From positions 3,368,451 to 3,432,450 of the forward strand of contig NZ_KL448323.1 of assembly GCF_000709345.1 (NCBI RefSeq): a DNA stretch of 64,000 nucleotides, written 5' to 3'. Of this stretch, positions 8,894 through 17,752 are shown piece after piece. This DNA comes from Polaromonas glacialis. GTDB taxonomy: Bacteria > Pseudomonadota > Gammaproteobacteria > Burkholderiales > Burkholderiaceae_C. A program made the position numbers and the translations under genes. Every line of letters begins with the position of its first letter. Position 1 is the first letter of the stretch. Below the pieces are notes generated by a model. It made no database searches. It was not told the DNA's origin and was given only the letters and a program-made list of their open reading frames with translations.

Positions 8894-8926
8894 GCTAAAA
8901 ATAAATAGCTACCTGCGTACGTAATA
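8894..8926 (+). repeat. Left half of a 60-bp hairpin repeat split by IS630
   Basis: CTAAAAATAAATAGCTACCT then GCGTACG is the first half of the hairpin repeat; the second half continues at 10086 on the other side of the insertion sequence. Confidence 0.7.
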
Positions 8927-8937
8927 CCAATCCCGTG

Positions 8938-9549
8938 TCATGAAATAACCGAAGCCGAGGGCAGCACTGCCCAGCTGCGGGAGCACAAAGAGCGGATGGC
9001 GCCAGGGATTTGCGTGAAGGCATTCCAGGCGTCGCAGCAGGCGTCAACAATCTGCTCGTAGCCGTCGTAGCAGCGGTTGGCCAAGTGCCGGTCGCGTAGT
9101 TGCGCCCACACCTGCTCGGCCGGGTTGAGCTCGGGCGACCCCGCTGGCAGCGGCAACAATGAAACGTTCGGGAACTGCGGCAGTTTGGGCGTGGTGTGCC
9201 ATCCCGCGCGGTCCAGCACCAGCACGGCATGGCGTCCCGCAGGCACCGCTTCGCTCAGGACCTGCAGATGATGGCTCATCGCCTCGGTATTGGCGTGCGG
9301 CATGACCAGACCGATGGCACTGTCCTGCCGTGGACAGACGGCCCCAAAGATGTACGCCGATTCGGACTGCTGCTGGCGCACCACCCGGGGCCGCGTTCCC
9401 TTGCGCGCCCACAGGCGCGTTTGCGTGCCGCGCTGGCCGATGCGCATTTCATCCTGGAACCAGATGTCCACCTGTTCAGGCGCAACGCCTGGCGGCAGCG
9501 TTGCGGCGACTTCCTGGACGAAGTTTTTTTTTGAATTCGGCTTGTGCAA
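8938..9549 (-). CDS. IS630-type transposase, catalytic part (orfB)
   Basis: DDE catalytic domain of an IS630 transposase. Acidic residues are visible: Asp in WFQDEMRIG, Asp in LVLDRAGWHT and Glu in SPELNPAEQVW. It is in the +1 frame relative to orfA and overlaps it. The natural product is probably an orfA-orfB fusion made by slippage on an A9 tract (minus strand of 9524-9532), because dropping one A joins the frames exactly. The stop is inside the right-hand end of the element as read on the minus strand. An independent start at 9549 has no clear ribosome-binding site. Confidence 0.85.
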   Translation of the reverse strand: MHKPNSKKNFVQEVAATLPPGVAPEQVDIWFQDEMRIGQRGTQTRLWARKGTRPRVVRQQQSESAYIFGAVCPRQDSAIGLVMPHANTEAMSHHLQVLSEAVPAGRHAVLVLDRAGWHTTPKLPQFPNVSLLPLPAGSPELNPAEQVWAQLRDRHLANRCYDGYEQIVDACCDAWNAFTQIPGAIRSLCSRSWAVLPSASVIS

Positions 9550-10009
9550 CCAGATCGGCGTAGGGACTGACGGCGCGGGCCGAAATCCATACCAGCCCCA
9601 GGCGCTTCATCAGGTCATACACACCGTTCAGGCTGTAGGCCACGCCAAACTGCCCGGCCAGCAACTGGCGGATGTCTTCGCCCCGCACCCGACCGCCGCC
9701 GCGTTCGCCCTGCAGTTGCTCGACCGCCTGGCGAAACGCTTCCTCCTGTGCTTTGGCAAGGCGCTGCGTGCTCCAGTCGTGCGGCAGACCGGCCAGACGG
9801 GCCACGCCGCCAGCGCTAAACCACTGCACCCAGCGCATGACGGCGTGGCGGGTCACGCGCAATGCAGCCGCCACTTCGGTATAGCTCTTGCCGTCCTTTA
9901 GGTGCGCCAGCGCGATCAGGCGCAGTCGCCGGCGCCCATCCTTTTCCTTGTGGGCCAGTCGGTCGAAATCATAGGGCTGCAGCTGATCAATGATGTGCTG
10001 AGATAACAT
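9476..10009 (-). CDS. IS630-type transposase, DNA-binding part (orfA)
   Basis: Helix-turn-helix N-terminal half of the transposase. Start chosen at 10009 (MLSQHIIDQL) because AGGAGGTTACG lies just upstream; extending further would run across the IS end. Two HTH-like stretches: RRLRLIALAHLKDGKSYTEV and RVTRHAVMRWVQWF, then a second region with GVYDLMKRLGLVW. The frame leaves the transposase at the A9 tract (9524-9532) and ends shortly after in a short unrelated tail. Confidence 0.85.
   Translation of the reverse strand: MLSQHIIDQLQPYDFDRLAHKEKDGRRRLRLIALAHLKDGKSYTEVAAALRVTRHAVMRWVQWFSAGGVARLAGLPHDWSTQRLAKAQEEAFRQAVEQLQGERGGGRVRGEDIRQLLAGQFGVAYSLNGVYDLMKRLGLVWISARAVSPYADLVAQAEFKKKLRPGSRRNAAARRCA
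9524..9532 (-). promoter_or_regulatory. A9 slippage tract joining orfA and orfB
   Basis: Nine T on the plus strand (A9 on the coding strand) exactly where orfA must shift +1 (or lose one A) to enter orfB: TTC-A9-CTT in frame 0, AAC-TTC in the orfB frame. Transcriptional slippage or a programmed shift is inferred; a simple one-base insertion mutation is the alternative. Confidence 0.55.
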
Positions 10010-10085
10010 TTTCGTAACCTCCTGCGAGAGCCAATATGTCTCAGACTCCGATCGCTGGCTTTGGTTCTTTGTCTGTCGGGATTGG

Positions 10086-10124
10086 TATAAGCCGTGCGCT
10101 AAAGCCACTTTTGCTCAATAAATC
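10086..10124 (+). repeat. Right half of the 60-bp hairpin repeat split by IS630
   Basis: TATAAGCCGTGCGCTAAAGC then CACTTTTGCTCAATAAA completes the repeat begun at 8894-8926. Confidence 0.65.
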
Positions 10125-10180
10125 AAGCAGCCAAAGCAAAGAAGCTGACCTAACCCTCACCCCGTCACCACCCGCCGCAT

Positions 10181-10432
10181 TCACCTTGAGCCAGAACCAT
10201 CCGGCTTTGAATACGCATCGACATAGCTGCCGATGAGTTTCCTGATCATCCGCTGGTACTGCGTGTGATGCTTTCCCGCCTCGGCCTTGAAAAAATCCAC
10301 GCTCTTTTTGCTCAGCGCCAGCGTCACCTTGACACCTTCCTCGCGGAACGCCAGTTCCTCGGGAGGCGGAAGAAAATCCTGAATAAGCTGGGCTTCCATC
10401 GGCTCATCGCTGTATTTGATTTTCCTGCTCAT
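10181..10432 (-). CDS. brnA: BrnA-type antitoxin
   Basis: 83 residues from ATG 10432 (MSRKIKYSDEP). The C-terminal ribbon-helix-helix-like part has the strand VKVTLALSKKSVDFFK followed by the helical QYQRMIRKLIGSYVDAY, the usual BrnA layout. It binds DNA and neutralises the BrnT ribonuclease. It overlaps brnT by 29 bp as the second gene of the operon, the normal BrnT-BrnA order. Autoregulation is likely through the 36-bp dyad upstream of brnT. Confidence 0.88.
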   Translation of the reverse strand: MSRKIKYSDEPMEAQLIQDFLPPPEELAFREEGVKVTLALSKKSVDFFKAEAGKHHTQYQRMIRKLIGSYVDAYSKPDGSGSR

Positions 10433-10694
10433 AAATAGCCCTTCCTTTTCGCCAGTAACCGGCACCAAAGATGCGAATGACACCGCCGCGCCAGGTAAAC
10501 CGCACCGTGAGTATTCCGCCATCCACGGCGTTAAAGCAAAAATAACGTTTTTCGCTGGTGCTGTGCATGAGATCTTCGGCAATCACGCGATGTGCATCGG
10601 CAATGGCATATTGCGCCAGCGAAAAAGCGACGCCGTGCTTCTTCTGGTTTTTTGCATCCTTGTTCTCGTCCCACTCAAAGTGCGCCTTGGTCAT
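10404..10694 (-). CDS. brnT: BrnT-type ribonuclease toxin
   Basis: 96 residues from ATG 10694 (MTKAHFEWDENK); an upstream in-frame start has no support. Family marks: FEWDENKDAKNQKKHGVAF at the N-terminus, a central STSEKRYFCFN strand pair and a C-terminal basic tail with YWRKGRAIYEQ. BrnT is a RelE-fold RNase that inhibits translation. It is the first gene of the brnTA operon. The pair sits exactly where a galM gene is cut off (10781), so arrival of this patch probably truncated galM. Confidence 0.9.
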   Translation of the reverse strand: MTKAHFEWDENKDAKNQKKHGVAFSLAQYAIADAHRVIAEDLMHSTSEKRYFCFNAVDGGILTVRFTWRGGVIRIFGAGYWRKGRAIYEQENQIQR

Positions 10695-10718
10695 GGGAAA
10701 GAAGATTAAAACGGGCAG

Positions 10719-10754
10719 GTACAAACGGCCATATAAAAGTATGGTGATTTGTAC
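10719..10754. promoter_or_regulatory. Dyad upstream of brnT, candidate BrnA operator
   Basis: A perfectly matched two-step inverted repeat: outer arms GTACAAA / TTTGTAC (10719-10725, 10748-10754), 3-bp interruptions, inner arms CCATA / TATGG (10729-10733, 10740-10744) and a 6-bp AT-rich centre. It lies 25 bp before the brnT ATG, where an autoregulatory operator is expected. Confidence 0.7.
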
Positions 10755-10780
10755 TGCTTAAAAGTGCCCGCCTTACAACC

Positions 10781-11032
10781 CGGCGCTACCGCGAAAAATC
10801 CGCCCCCGACCGGCGAGTACACCTGGAAATAACCGGCATCGTTTGATGAAAGTTCCAGCGCCACGGGCTGACCGGGCCAGTCGATGTGCGCCGCGCCGCT
10901 CCAGCCGTCAAAGCCGTCGTCAAGGTTTTGGCCACAAATCAGGCGGTTTTGCAGGCTGTAGCGTCCGGTGGCTGGCAGCTTGTTGACGGGCAGAACGTCC
11001 AGCGCAAGCCTGCCTGCGCGCAGATACCGTGC
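10781..11032 (-). pseudogene. Aldose 1-epimerase (galM) fragment
   Basis: The conceptual segment from ARYLRAGRLALDVLP to GGGFFAVAP matches the C-terminal half of aldose 1-epimerases, including LDDGFDGWSG and FQVYSPVGGGFF. The N-terminal two thirds, with the catalytic His residues, are absent. After FFAVAP the frame runs into the brnT promoter region. The left part abuts the glutaredoxin-like gene. It is a leftover of a deletion or insertion, not an active enzyme. Confidence 0.75.
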
Positions 11033-11042
11033 CTGCCCGCCC

Positions 11043-11435
11043 TCAAGCCGCCACGAACCGCTCCCGCAGGTAGGCAATGATCTTGTCCGAGTCGTAAAGC
11101 CACTCGCTTTTGCCGGCCTTGTCGGTGATCTTCAGGCAGGGCACCTTGGCCTGGCCGCCGCCCTTGAGCAAGGCCTGCCGGTCGGGGCCGGCGGGCTGCG
11201 CGTCGATGCGCTGGATGTTCAGCGACAGGCGGCTCATTTCCTGCCGGACCTTGCTGCAAAACGGGCAGGTCTTGTACTGGTACAGCGTCAGCGACTTGCA
11301 TTGCCGGTTGACCTTGTCTTGCGCGGCCTGGATGCGCACCACGCCCCGGGGCCGGGTGAGCGTTTCCTTGAGCACCACCACCGGGCCCAGGACGACGCGC
11401 ACGGTTTTAAAGAAGAATCGGATAAAAGTTTTCAT
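11043..11435 (-). CDS. Glutaredoxin-like / GST N-terminal-fold protein
   Basis: 130 residues from ATG 11435. An N-terminal hydrophobic stretch (FIRFFFKTVRVVLGPVVVL) suggests a membrane anchor. A thioredoxin-fold domain follows, with the redox motif CPFC in YQYKTCPFCSKVRQEM, cis-Pro in AKVPCLKI and the end DSDKIIAYLRERF. Such proteins use glutathione in thiol-disulfide exchange; the substrate is unknown. It directly precedes the galM scrap. Confidence 0.8.
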   Translation of the reverse strand: MKTFIRFFFKTVRVVLGPVVVLKETLTRPRGVVRIQAAQDKVNRQCKSLTLYQYKTCPFCSKVRQEMSRLSLNIQRIDAQPAGPDRQALLKGGGQAKVPCLKITDKAGKSEWLYDSDKIIAYLRERFVAA

Positions 11436-11482
11436 GGCTGATTTTAGGGCGTGCGTCGCCACGGCCCGGCGGCAGGCGCAGG

Positions 11483-12895
11483 TCAGCCGCGCATCAAGGC
11501 CTCGATCTCGTCGGCCTTCACCGGAACGCCGCGCGTCATCAGCTCGCAGCCTTTGGCGGTGACCAGCGCATCGTCCTCGATGCGGATGCCGATGTCCCAG
11601 AATTTCTTCGGCACGCCCTTGGCCGGGCGAACGTACAGGCCGGGCTCGATGGTCAGCACCATGCCGGGTTTGAGGATGCGCGACGGCTTGCGCATGACCA
11701 TCTGCCCCAAGGCGTCTTTTTCGGGCTGCGGCGAGCTGCCGGGCTCGGTGTAGTCGCCGCAGTCATGCACGTCCATGCCCATCCAGTGGCCGGTGCGGTG
11801 CATGTAGAACTGGCGGTAGGCGCCCGATTCGAGCACGTCATCGACGCTGCCGTGCTTGGCCCTGGCCAGCAGGCCGGTGTCCAGCATGCCTTCGATGAGC
11901 ACGCGCGTGGCGGCGTTGTGCGGGTCGATGAAACGCTTGCCCGGCCGGGTGGCGGCTATGGCCGCCTCCTGCGACGCCTGCACGATGTCGTAGAGGATGC
12001 GCTGCGCCGGGGTGAATTTTCCGTCGGCCGGAAAGGTGCGCGTGATGTCGCTGGCGTAACCCTCCAGCTCGCAGCCGGCGTCGATCAGGCACAGCTGGCC
12101 GGGTTTCAGTTCTGCGTTGCCGGCGCGGTAATGCAGCACGCAGGCATTGGCCCCGGCGGCGACGATGCTGGTGTAGGCCGGAAATTCGGAGCCGTGGCGG
12201 CGGAACTCGTGCAGCAGTTCGGCTTCGAGGTGGTATTCGCGCAGGCCGCCTTTCACGCCATTGCGCAGCATCGCCGCCGAGGTCTGCATGGCGCGCACAT
12301 GGCCACCGGCTGAAATGGCGCCGGCGCGCCGCAAAATCGCGATTTCATGCGCGTCCTTGACCAGCCGCATCTCGTCGAGCAGCCTGCACAGGTCGTGCTG
12401 GCTTTGCGGGCATTCGGCGCCCAGGCGCACCCTGGCGCGCACCTTGTTGAGCCAGCCATCGACCTGCGTTTCCAGGCCCTTGTGCGTGGCGAAGGGAAAC
12501 CACACGGCGGGCTGGTTGGCCAGCAGGTCGGGCATCTTGTCGTCGAGCGTGTCCAGGCTGAAGGCGGCATCGACGCCCAACTGCGCCGGTGCTGCGTCGG
12601 GGCCAAGCCGGATGCCGTCCCAGATCTCGCGCTCCAGGTCCTTGGGCCGGCAAAACAGCGTGCTCTTGACGGTTTTGCCGCTGGCCTCGATCACCAGCCA
12701 GGCGCCGGGCTCGCTGAAGCCGGTGAGGTAGTAAAAATAGCTGTCGTGGCGATAGGGAAAGTCGCAGTCGCGGTTGCGCGCCAGCTCGGGCGCGGTGGGC
12801 AGCACGGCCACGCCGCCGCCGGCCTTGACCAGGGCGCGGCCAATGGCGGCGCGGCGTTTGGCATAAACGGCGGAAGGATTCAGAAGGGTGCTCAT
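11483..12895 (-). CDS. pepP: Xaa-Pro aminopeptidase P (M24B)
   Basis: Cytosolic Mn-dependent aminopeptidase removing N-terminal residues before proline. 470 residues from ATG 12895; a longer open frame upstream crosses the neighbouring gene and is ignored. N-terminal creatinase-like domain (YFYYLTGFSEPGAW), then the pita-bread domain with metal ligands: Asp in CLIDAGCELEGYASDITRTF, His in HRTGHWMGMDVHD, Glu in LTIEPGLYV and Glu in IRIEDDAL. It starts 14 bp after the murU stop, so murU-pepP is probably one transcript. Confidence 0.94.
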   Translation of the reverse strand: MSTLLNPSAVYAKRRAAIGRALVKAGGGVAVLPTAPELARNRDCDFPYRHDSYFYYLTGFSEPGAWLVIEASGKTVKSTLFCRPKDLEREIWDGIRLGPDAAPAQLGVDAAFSLDTLDDKMPDLLANQPAVWFPFATHKGLETQVDGWLNKVRARVRLGAECPQSQHDLCRLLDEMRLVKDAHEIAILRRAGAISAGGHVRAMQTSAAMLRNGVKGGLREYHLEAELLHEFRRHGSEFPAYTSIVAAGANACVLHYRAGNAELKPGQLCLIDAGCELEGYASDITRTFPADGKFTPAQRILYDIVQASQEAAIAATRPGKRFIDPHNAATRVLIEGMLDTGLLARAKHGSVDDVLESGAYRQFYMHRTGHWMGMDVHDCGDYTEPGSSPQPEKDALGQMVMRKPSRILKPGMVLTIEPGLYVRPAKGVPKKFWDIGIRIEDDALVTAKGCELMTRGVPVKADEIEALMRG

Positions 12896-12909
12896 GGGGC
12901 GGGATGCTT

Positions 12910-13647
12910 TCAGTTCGGAAAATGTTGATTCAGTTCGGCCAGCCGCTCGGGCGTGCCGACATCGGTCCAGGCGCCCAGATAAAGCTCGGCGCTGACCTGG
13001 CGGCGGTCCATCGCCGCGCGCAGCAGCGGCGCCAGCGCGACCGCCAGTCCGGGCGAATTGCCAAAGGGCAGGCTGCCGAACAGCTCGCGCCGGTACAGGC
13101 CGATGGTGCTGTAGGTGTGGCGCGGCGCCGCGTCGGCGGCTGCCAGGTTGAGCGCCAGGCCGCCTGCGCCCAGGCCGAAATCGCCGCGCGGGTTGTGCGG
13201 CGGATTGGGCACCAGCCACAGGTGGGCCAGCTTGTCGCCGGCGATGAAACGGTCGGCGGCTTCTGCCGAGAATTCAAAACCGGGCACGAACACATCGGCG
13301 GCCAGCAGCCAGAACACGTCGCCCAGCAGCGGCAGCGCCCGCGCAATGCCGCCAGCGGTTTCCAGCGCGTAGCCAAAATCTTCGCCTTCGTGCGAGTATG
13401 AAAATGATAGCTGCTCATGCCCGCCGGTAGTGCGCAAAAGGTCTAAATGACTTGAAATCTGCTCGCCCAGCCAGGCGGTGTTGACGACCAGCTCGTGAAC
13501 GCCGCCGCGCGCCAGCGCTTCCACATGCCAGTCGATCAGCGCCTTGCCCTGAACCTGGAGCAGCGGCTTGGGGCAGTCGTCGGTCAGCGGACGCATGCGC
13601 TCGCCGCGCCCGGCGGCCAGGATCATGGCCGGGATTGGCGGGCTCAT
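12910..13647 (-). CDS. murU: N-acetylmuramate alpha-1-phosphate uridylyltransferase-like
   Basis: Nucleotidyltransferase of the peptidoglycan recycling pathway, joining UTP and MurNAc-1-phosphate. 245 residues. The NTP-binding signature ILAAGRGERMRPLT with KPLLQVQGKALI is at the N-terminus; DV in LLAADVFVPG is the metal site; the end has AWTDVGTPERLAELN. Residues at about 63-83 (HLDLLRTTGGHEQLSFSYSH) are encoded by a diverged 60-bp hairpin repeat (13400-13459) without loss of frame. The MurU assignment rests on length and signature; other sugar-1-phosphate nucleotidyltransferases are possible. Confidence 0.85.
   Translation of the reverse strand: MSPPIPAMILAAGRGERMRPLTDDCPKPLLQVQGKALIDWHVEALARGGVHELVVNTAWLGEQISSHLDLLRTTGGHEQLSFSYSHEGEDFGYALETAGGIARALPLLGDVFWLLAADVFVPGFEFSAEAADRFIAGDKLAHLWLVPNPPHNPRGDFGLGAGGLALNLAAADAAPRHTYSTIGLYRRELFGSLPFGNSPGLAVALAPLLRAAMDRRQVSAELYLGAWTDVGTPERLAELNQHFPN
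13400..13459 (+). repeat. 60-bp hairpin repeat read in frame inside murU
   Basis: GAAAATGATAGCTGCTCATG, then TAGTGCGCAAAAGG and TCTAAATGACTTGAAATC match the repeat order. On the coding (minus) strand it contributes about 20 codons between strand elements of the nucleotidyltransferase. Confidence 0.7.
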
Positions 13648-13847
13648 TTGCGCACCCCGAATGGCCGGTGGACGCGGCGGAATGAAGTGCTTGCGCAGAG
13701 GTGCTGTGTTTGCATGAACACGACTTTAGGGCATTTACCACCGCCGCTGTTGCGGCACTGCGCAAAGCGGCGCCAAAGGGCCGCCCGCGCATCGGCCGTT
13801 AAAATGCCGGATTACCTTGACTACCGAACCTTCCGGAGCTTAGCCTG
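13648..13847. other. Divergent intergenic region murU/tkt
   Basis: 200 bp between the murU ATG (minus) and the tkt ATG (plus). It must hold the promoters of both transcripts. GTTAAAATGCCGGAT at about 13799 could be a -10 region for tkt, but no convincing -35 was identified. Confidence 0.35.
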
Positions 13848-15905
13848 ATGGCCAAAAACGAAATGATGGCGAATGCGATACGCGCACTCGCAATGGACGC
13901 CGTACAACAAGCCAACTCGGGTCACCCCGGCGCCCCCATGGGCATGGCCGACATGGCCGTTGCGCTCTGGGGCGACCACCTCCGGCACAACCCCGCCAAC
14001 CCGCACTGGATGAACCGCGACCGCTTCGTGCTGAGCAACGGCCATGCGTCGATGCTGATCTATTCGGTGCTGCACCTGACCGGCTACGACCTGCCGATCA
14101 GCGAGCTGAAAAACTTCCGCCAGATCGGCTCCAAGACCCCCGGCCACCCCGAAGTGGACGTGACGCCCGGCATCGAGACCACCACCGGCCCGCTCGGCCA
14201 GGGCCTGACCAACGCCGTCGGCATGGCGCTGGCTGAAAAGCTGCTGGCCAGCGAATTCAACCGCACCGTGGGCAAGCTTGAGCACACCATCGTGGACCAC
14301 CACACCTTTGTGTTCATGGGCGACGGCTGCCTGATGGAAGGCATCAGCCACGAAGCCATCGCGCTGGCCGGCGCTTGGAAGCTGAACAAGCTGATCGCGC
14401 TGTACGACGACAACGGCATTTCCATCGACGGCCAGGTCGCGCCCTGGTTCATCGACAACACGCCGATGCGCTTTGCCGCCTGCGGCTGGAACGTGATTGA
14501 CGCGGTGGACGGCCATGATGCCGCCGCCGTGTCGGCCGCCATTGCTGGCGCCAAAAGCAGCATCGACAAGCCGACGCTGATCGTCTGCAAGACGCACATC
14601 GGCAAGGGTTCGCCGAACCGCGCCAACACTTCCAAAGCCCACGGCGAACCACTGGGTGCCGAGGAAATCGGCCTCACGCGCACCGCCATCAACTGGCCGC
14701 ATACGCCGTTTGATATGCCCAAGGAAACCTACGCCGCCTGGGACGCCAAGGTCAAGGGCGGCAAGGCCGAGGCCGCCTGGGACAAGAAGTTCGCCGCCTA
14801 CACCAAGGCCCATCCCGAGCTGGCGGCTGAATTCGTTCGCCGCATGCAGGGCGAGCTGCCGAAAAGCTTTTCGCAGCTGGCCGTCGATACCGTCGTCGCC
14901 GCGCACACCAAGGCCGAAACCGTGGCCTCGCGCAAGGCGTCGCAGCTGGCGCTGGAATCGTTCACCGCCGGCCTGCCCGAGCTGCTCGGCGGCTCGGCCG
15001 ACCTGACCGGCTCGAACCTGACCAACACCCATTCCACGCCCAGCCTGCGCTTTGACGCCAATGGCGGCGTGGTGCAGACCGAGGCTGTCAACGGCAGCCT
15101 GGTCGGCGGGCGCCACATCAACTACGGCGTGCGCGAATTCGGCATGGCCGCGATCATGAACGGCGTGGCGCTGCATGGCGGCTTCATTCCCTACGGCGGC
15201 ACCTTTTTGACCTTCAGCGACTACTCGCGCAACGCCATCCGCATGGCCGCGCTGATGAAGCTGCGCGTGGTGCATGTGTTCACGCACGACTCGATCGGCC
15301 TGGGCGAGGACGGCCCGACGCACCAGTCGATCGAGCATGCCGCCAGCCTGCGCCTGATCCCGAACCTGGACGTCTGGCGTCCGGGCGACACGGCTGAAAC
15401 CGCCGTGGCCTGGGCCGTGGCGCTGCAGAACAAGACCCGCCCGACGGCGCTGCTGCTGAGCCGCCAGAACCTGCCGTATGCGCCGAAAGACGACGTCGGC
15501 CAGATCAGCAAGGGCGCCTACGTGCTGGCCGAGCCGGCCGAGGTCGGCCTGAAGAAAAAGGCCCAGGCCGTCATCATCGCCACCGGCTCCGAAGTGCAGC
15601 TGGCGCTGAAGGCGCAGGAACTGCTGGCGGCGCAGAAAATCGCGGTGCGCGTGGTCTCCATGCCGAGCAACACCACGTTTGACCGCCAGGACGCGGCCTA
15701 CAAGTCGAAAATCCTGCCCGAAGGCATCCCGCGCATCGCCGTGGAAATGGGCGTGACCGACGGCTGGTGGAAATACGGCTGCGCCGCCGTCATCGGCATC
15801 GACACCTTCGGCGAGTCGGCGCCGGCCGGCGTGCTGTTCAAGCACTTCGGCTTCACGCCTGACAACGTGGTGGCGACCGTGCGCAAGGTGCTGCGTAAAA
15901 AGTAA
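13848..15905 (+). CDS. tkt: Transketolase
   Basis: Thiamine-diphosphate enzyme of the pentose-phosphate (or Calvin) cycle moving two-carbon units; cytosolic. 685 residues, full length. Visible: [14 protein letters not shown] at the N-terminus, ThDP-binding [21 protein letters not shown], pyrimidine-domain [14 protein letters not shown] and the loop [13 protein letters not shown], then the C-terminal domain with [12 protein letters not shown]. It is followed 60 bp later by gapA in the same direction, a linkage fitting shared expression. Confidence 0.97.
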   Translation: MAKNEMMANAIRALAMDAVQQANSGHPGAPMGMADMAVALWGDHLRHNPANPHWMNRDRFVLSNGHASMLIYSVLHLTGYDLPISELKNFRQIGSKTPGHPEVDVTPGIETTTGPLGQGLTNAVGMALAEKLLASEFNRTVGKLEHTIVDHHTFVFMGDGCLMEGISHEAIALAGAWKLNKLIALYDDNGISIDGQVAPWFIDNTPMRFAACGWNVIDAVDGHDAAAVSAAIAGAKSSIDKPTLIVCKTHIGKGSPNRANTSKAHGEPLGAEEIGLTRTAINWPHTPFDMPKETYAAWDAKVKGGKAEAAWDKKFAAYTKAHPELAAEFVRRMQGELPKSFSQLAVDTVVAAHTKAETVASRKASQLALESFTAGLPELLGGSADLTGSNLTNTHSTPSLRFDANGGVVQTEAVNGSLVGGRHINYGVREFGMAAIMNGVALHGGFIPYGGTFLTFSDYSRNAIRMAALMKLRVVHVFTHDSIGLGEDGPTHQSIEHAASLRLIPNLDVWRPGDTAETAVAWAVALQNKTRPTALLLSRQNLPYAPKDDVGQISKGAYVLAEPAEVGLKKKAQAVIIATGSEVQLALKAQELLAAQKIAVRVVSMPSNTTFDRQDAAYKSKILPEGIPRIAVEMGVTDGWWKYGCAAVIGIDTFGESAPAGVLFKHFGFTPDNVVATVRKVLRKK

Positions 15906-16964
<1,059 letters not shown>

Positions 16965-17002
16965 GCACGCCGCCTTTCCATGAACGAGCCTTCGGGCTCG
17001 AA

Positions 17003-17034
17003 GCCGCCCGGTGACGACCGGGCGGCTTTTTTTT
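17003..17034 (+). terminator. Rho-independent terminator after gapA
   Basis: Stem GCCGCCCGG / CCGGGCGGC with a 6-nt loop TGACGA, followed by eight T. It lies 39 bp after the gapA stop and would close the tkt-gapA transcript. Confidence 0.95.
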
Positions 17035-17101
17035 CGAACGTGCGCCATCGGCTGGCGGCCATCCGGGGCGTGGGACTTGCCCCTCATAAAATGGGCTCGC
17101 C

Positions 17102-17752
17102 ATGATGAATCCGCCGCCTTCCCCGCCGCCCGCTGATGACAGCGCCAAAGGCGCCATCCGCCAGGCCAATGAAGCGCTGATCCTGGCGGCCGCCGAGCGT
17201 GTCTTTGCCGGCGCCGGCTTTGGCGGCGCGACCATGGCCTCGATTGCCGAGGCCTCCGGTCTGCCCAAGGCCAACCTGCATTACTACTTCGGCAGCAAGC
17301 AGGCCTTGTACCGGCGCGTACTGGCGCGCACGCTGGACGACTGGCTGGTGCCGACCCACGGCATCACGCCAGAGGCCGACCCGCGCCAGGCCATCGAGCA
17401 TTACATCCGCGCCAAGATGGCGCTGTCGGCCCAGCGGCCGCATGCCTCGCGCGTGTTCGCCAACGAGTTGCTGCACGGCGCGCCGGTGCTGGGCGAGTTG
17501 CTGGTGGCCGAACTCGGCCCTATGGTGCGCGAGAAGGCCGCCGTCATCCAGGGCTGGATCGATGCCGGGCGCATGGCGCCGGTCGATGCCACGCACCTGT
17601 TTTTCACCATCTGGGCGTCAACCCAGACCTATGCCGATTTCGAGGTGCAGGCCAGCGCCGTGCTGGGCACGCCAAGCCTGGCGCCCGAAGCGCATGCGCG
17701 GGCCACCGAGCATGCGGTGTCGCTGATCTTGCGGGGCTGCGGGCTGGCATGA
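17102..17752 (+). CDS. TetR-family regulator, RutR-like
   Basis: 216 residues. N-terminal HTH at about 38-62 (MASIAEASGLPKANLHYYFG). The C-terminal part (HASRVFANELLHGAPVLGE, WIDAGRMAPVDATHLFFTIWASTQTYADF) looks like the RutR/YcdC C-terminal domain. RutR regulators respond to pyrimidine bases. The pyrimidine catabolic operon lies 9 kb downstream on the other strand, which supports but does not prove that it is the target. Its stop overlaps the next gene (ATGA), so the two are co-expressed. Confidence 0.8.
   Translation: MMNPPPSPPPADDSAKGAIRQANEALILAAAERVFAGAGFGGATMASIAEASGLPKANLHYYFGSKQALYRRVLARTLDDWLVPTHGITPEADPRQAIEHYIRAKMALSAQRPHASRVFANELLHGAPVLGELLVAELGPMVREKAAVIQGWIDAGRMAPVDATHLFFTIWASTQTYADFEVQASAVLGTPSLAPEAHARATEHAVSLILRGCGLA

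Larger units (their letters stand above)
8925..10087 (-). mobile_element. IS630-type insertion sequence
   Basis: About 1.16 kb. The ends carry inverted repeats ATACCAATCCCG (left, from 8924) and CGGGATTGGTAT (right), flanked by TA as expected for IS630 target duplication. It encodes a transposase split in two frames on the minus strand. It sits in the loop of a hairpin repeat whose halves lie at 8894-8926 and 10086-10124. Confidence 0.88.
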
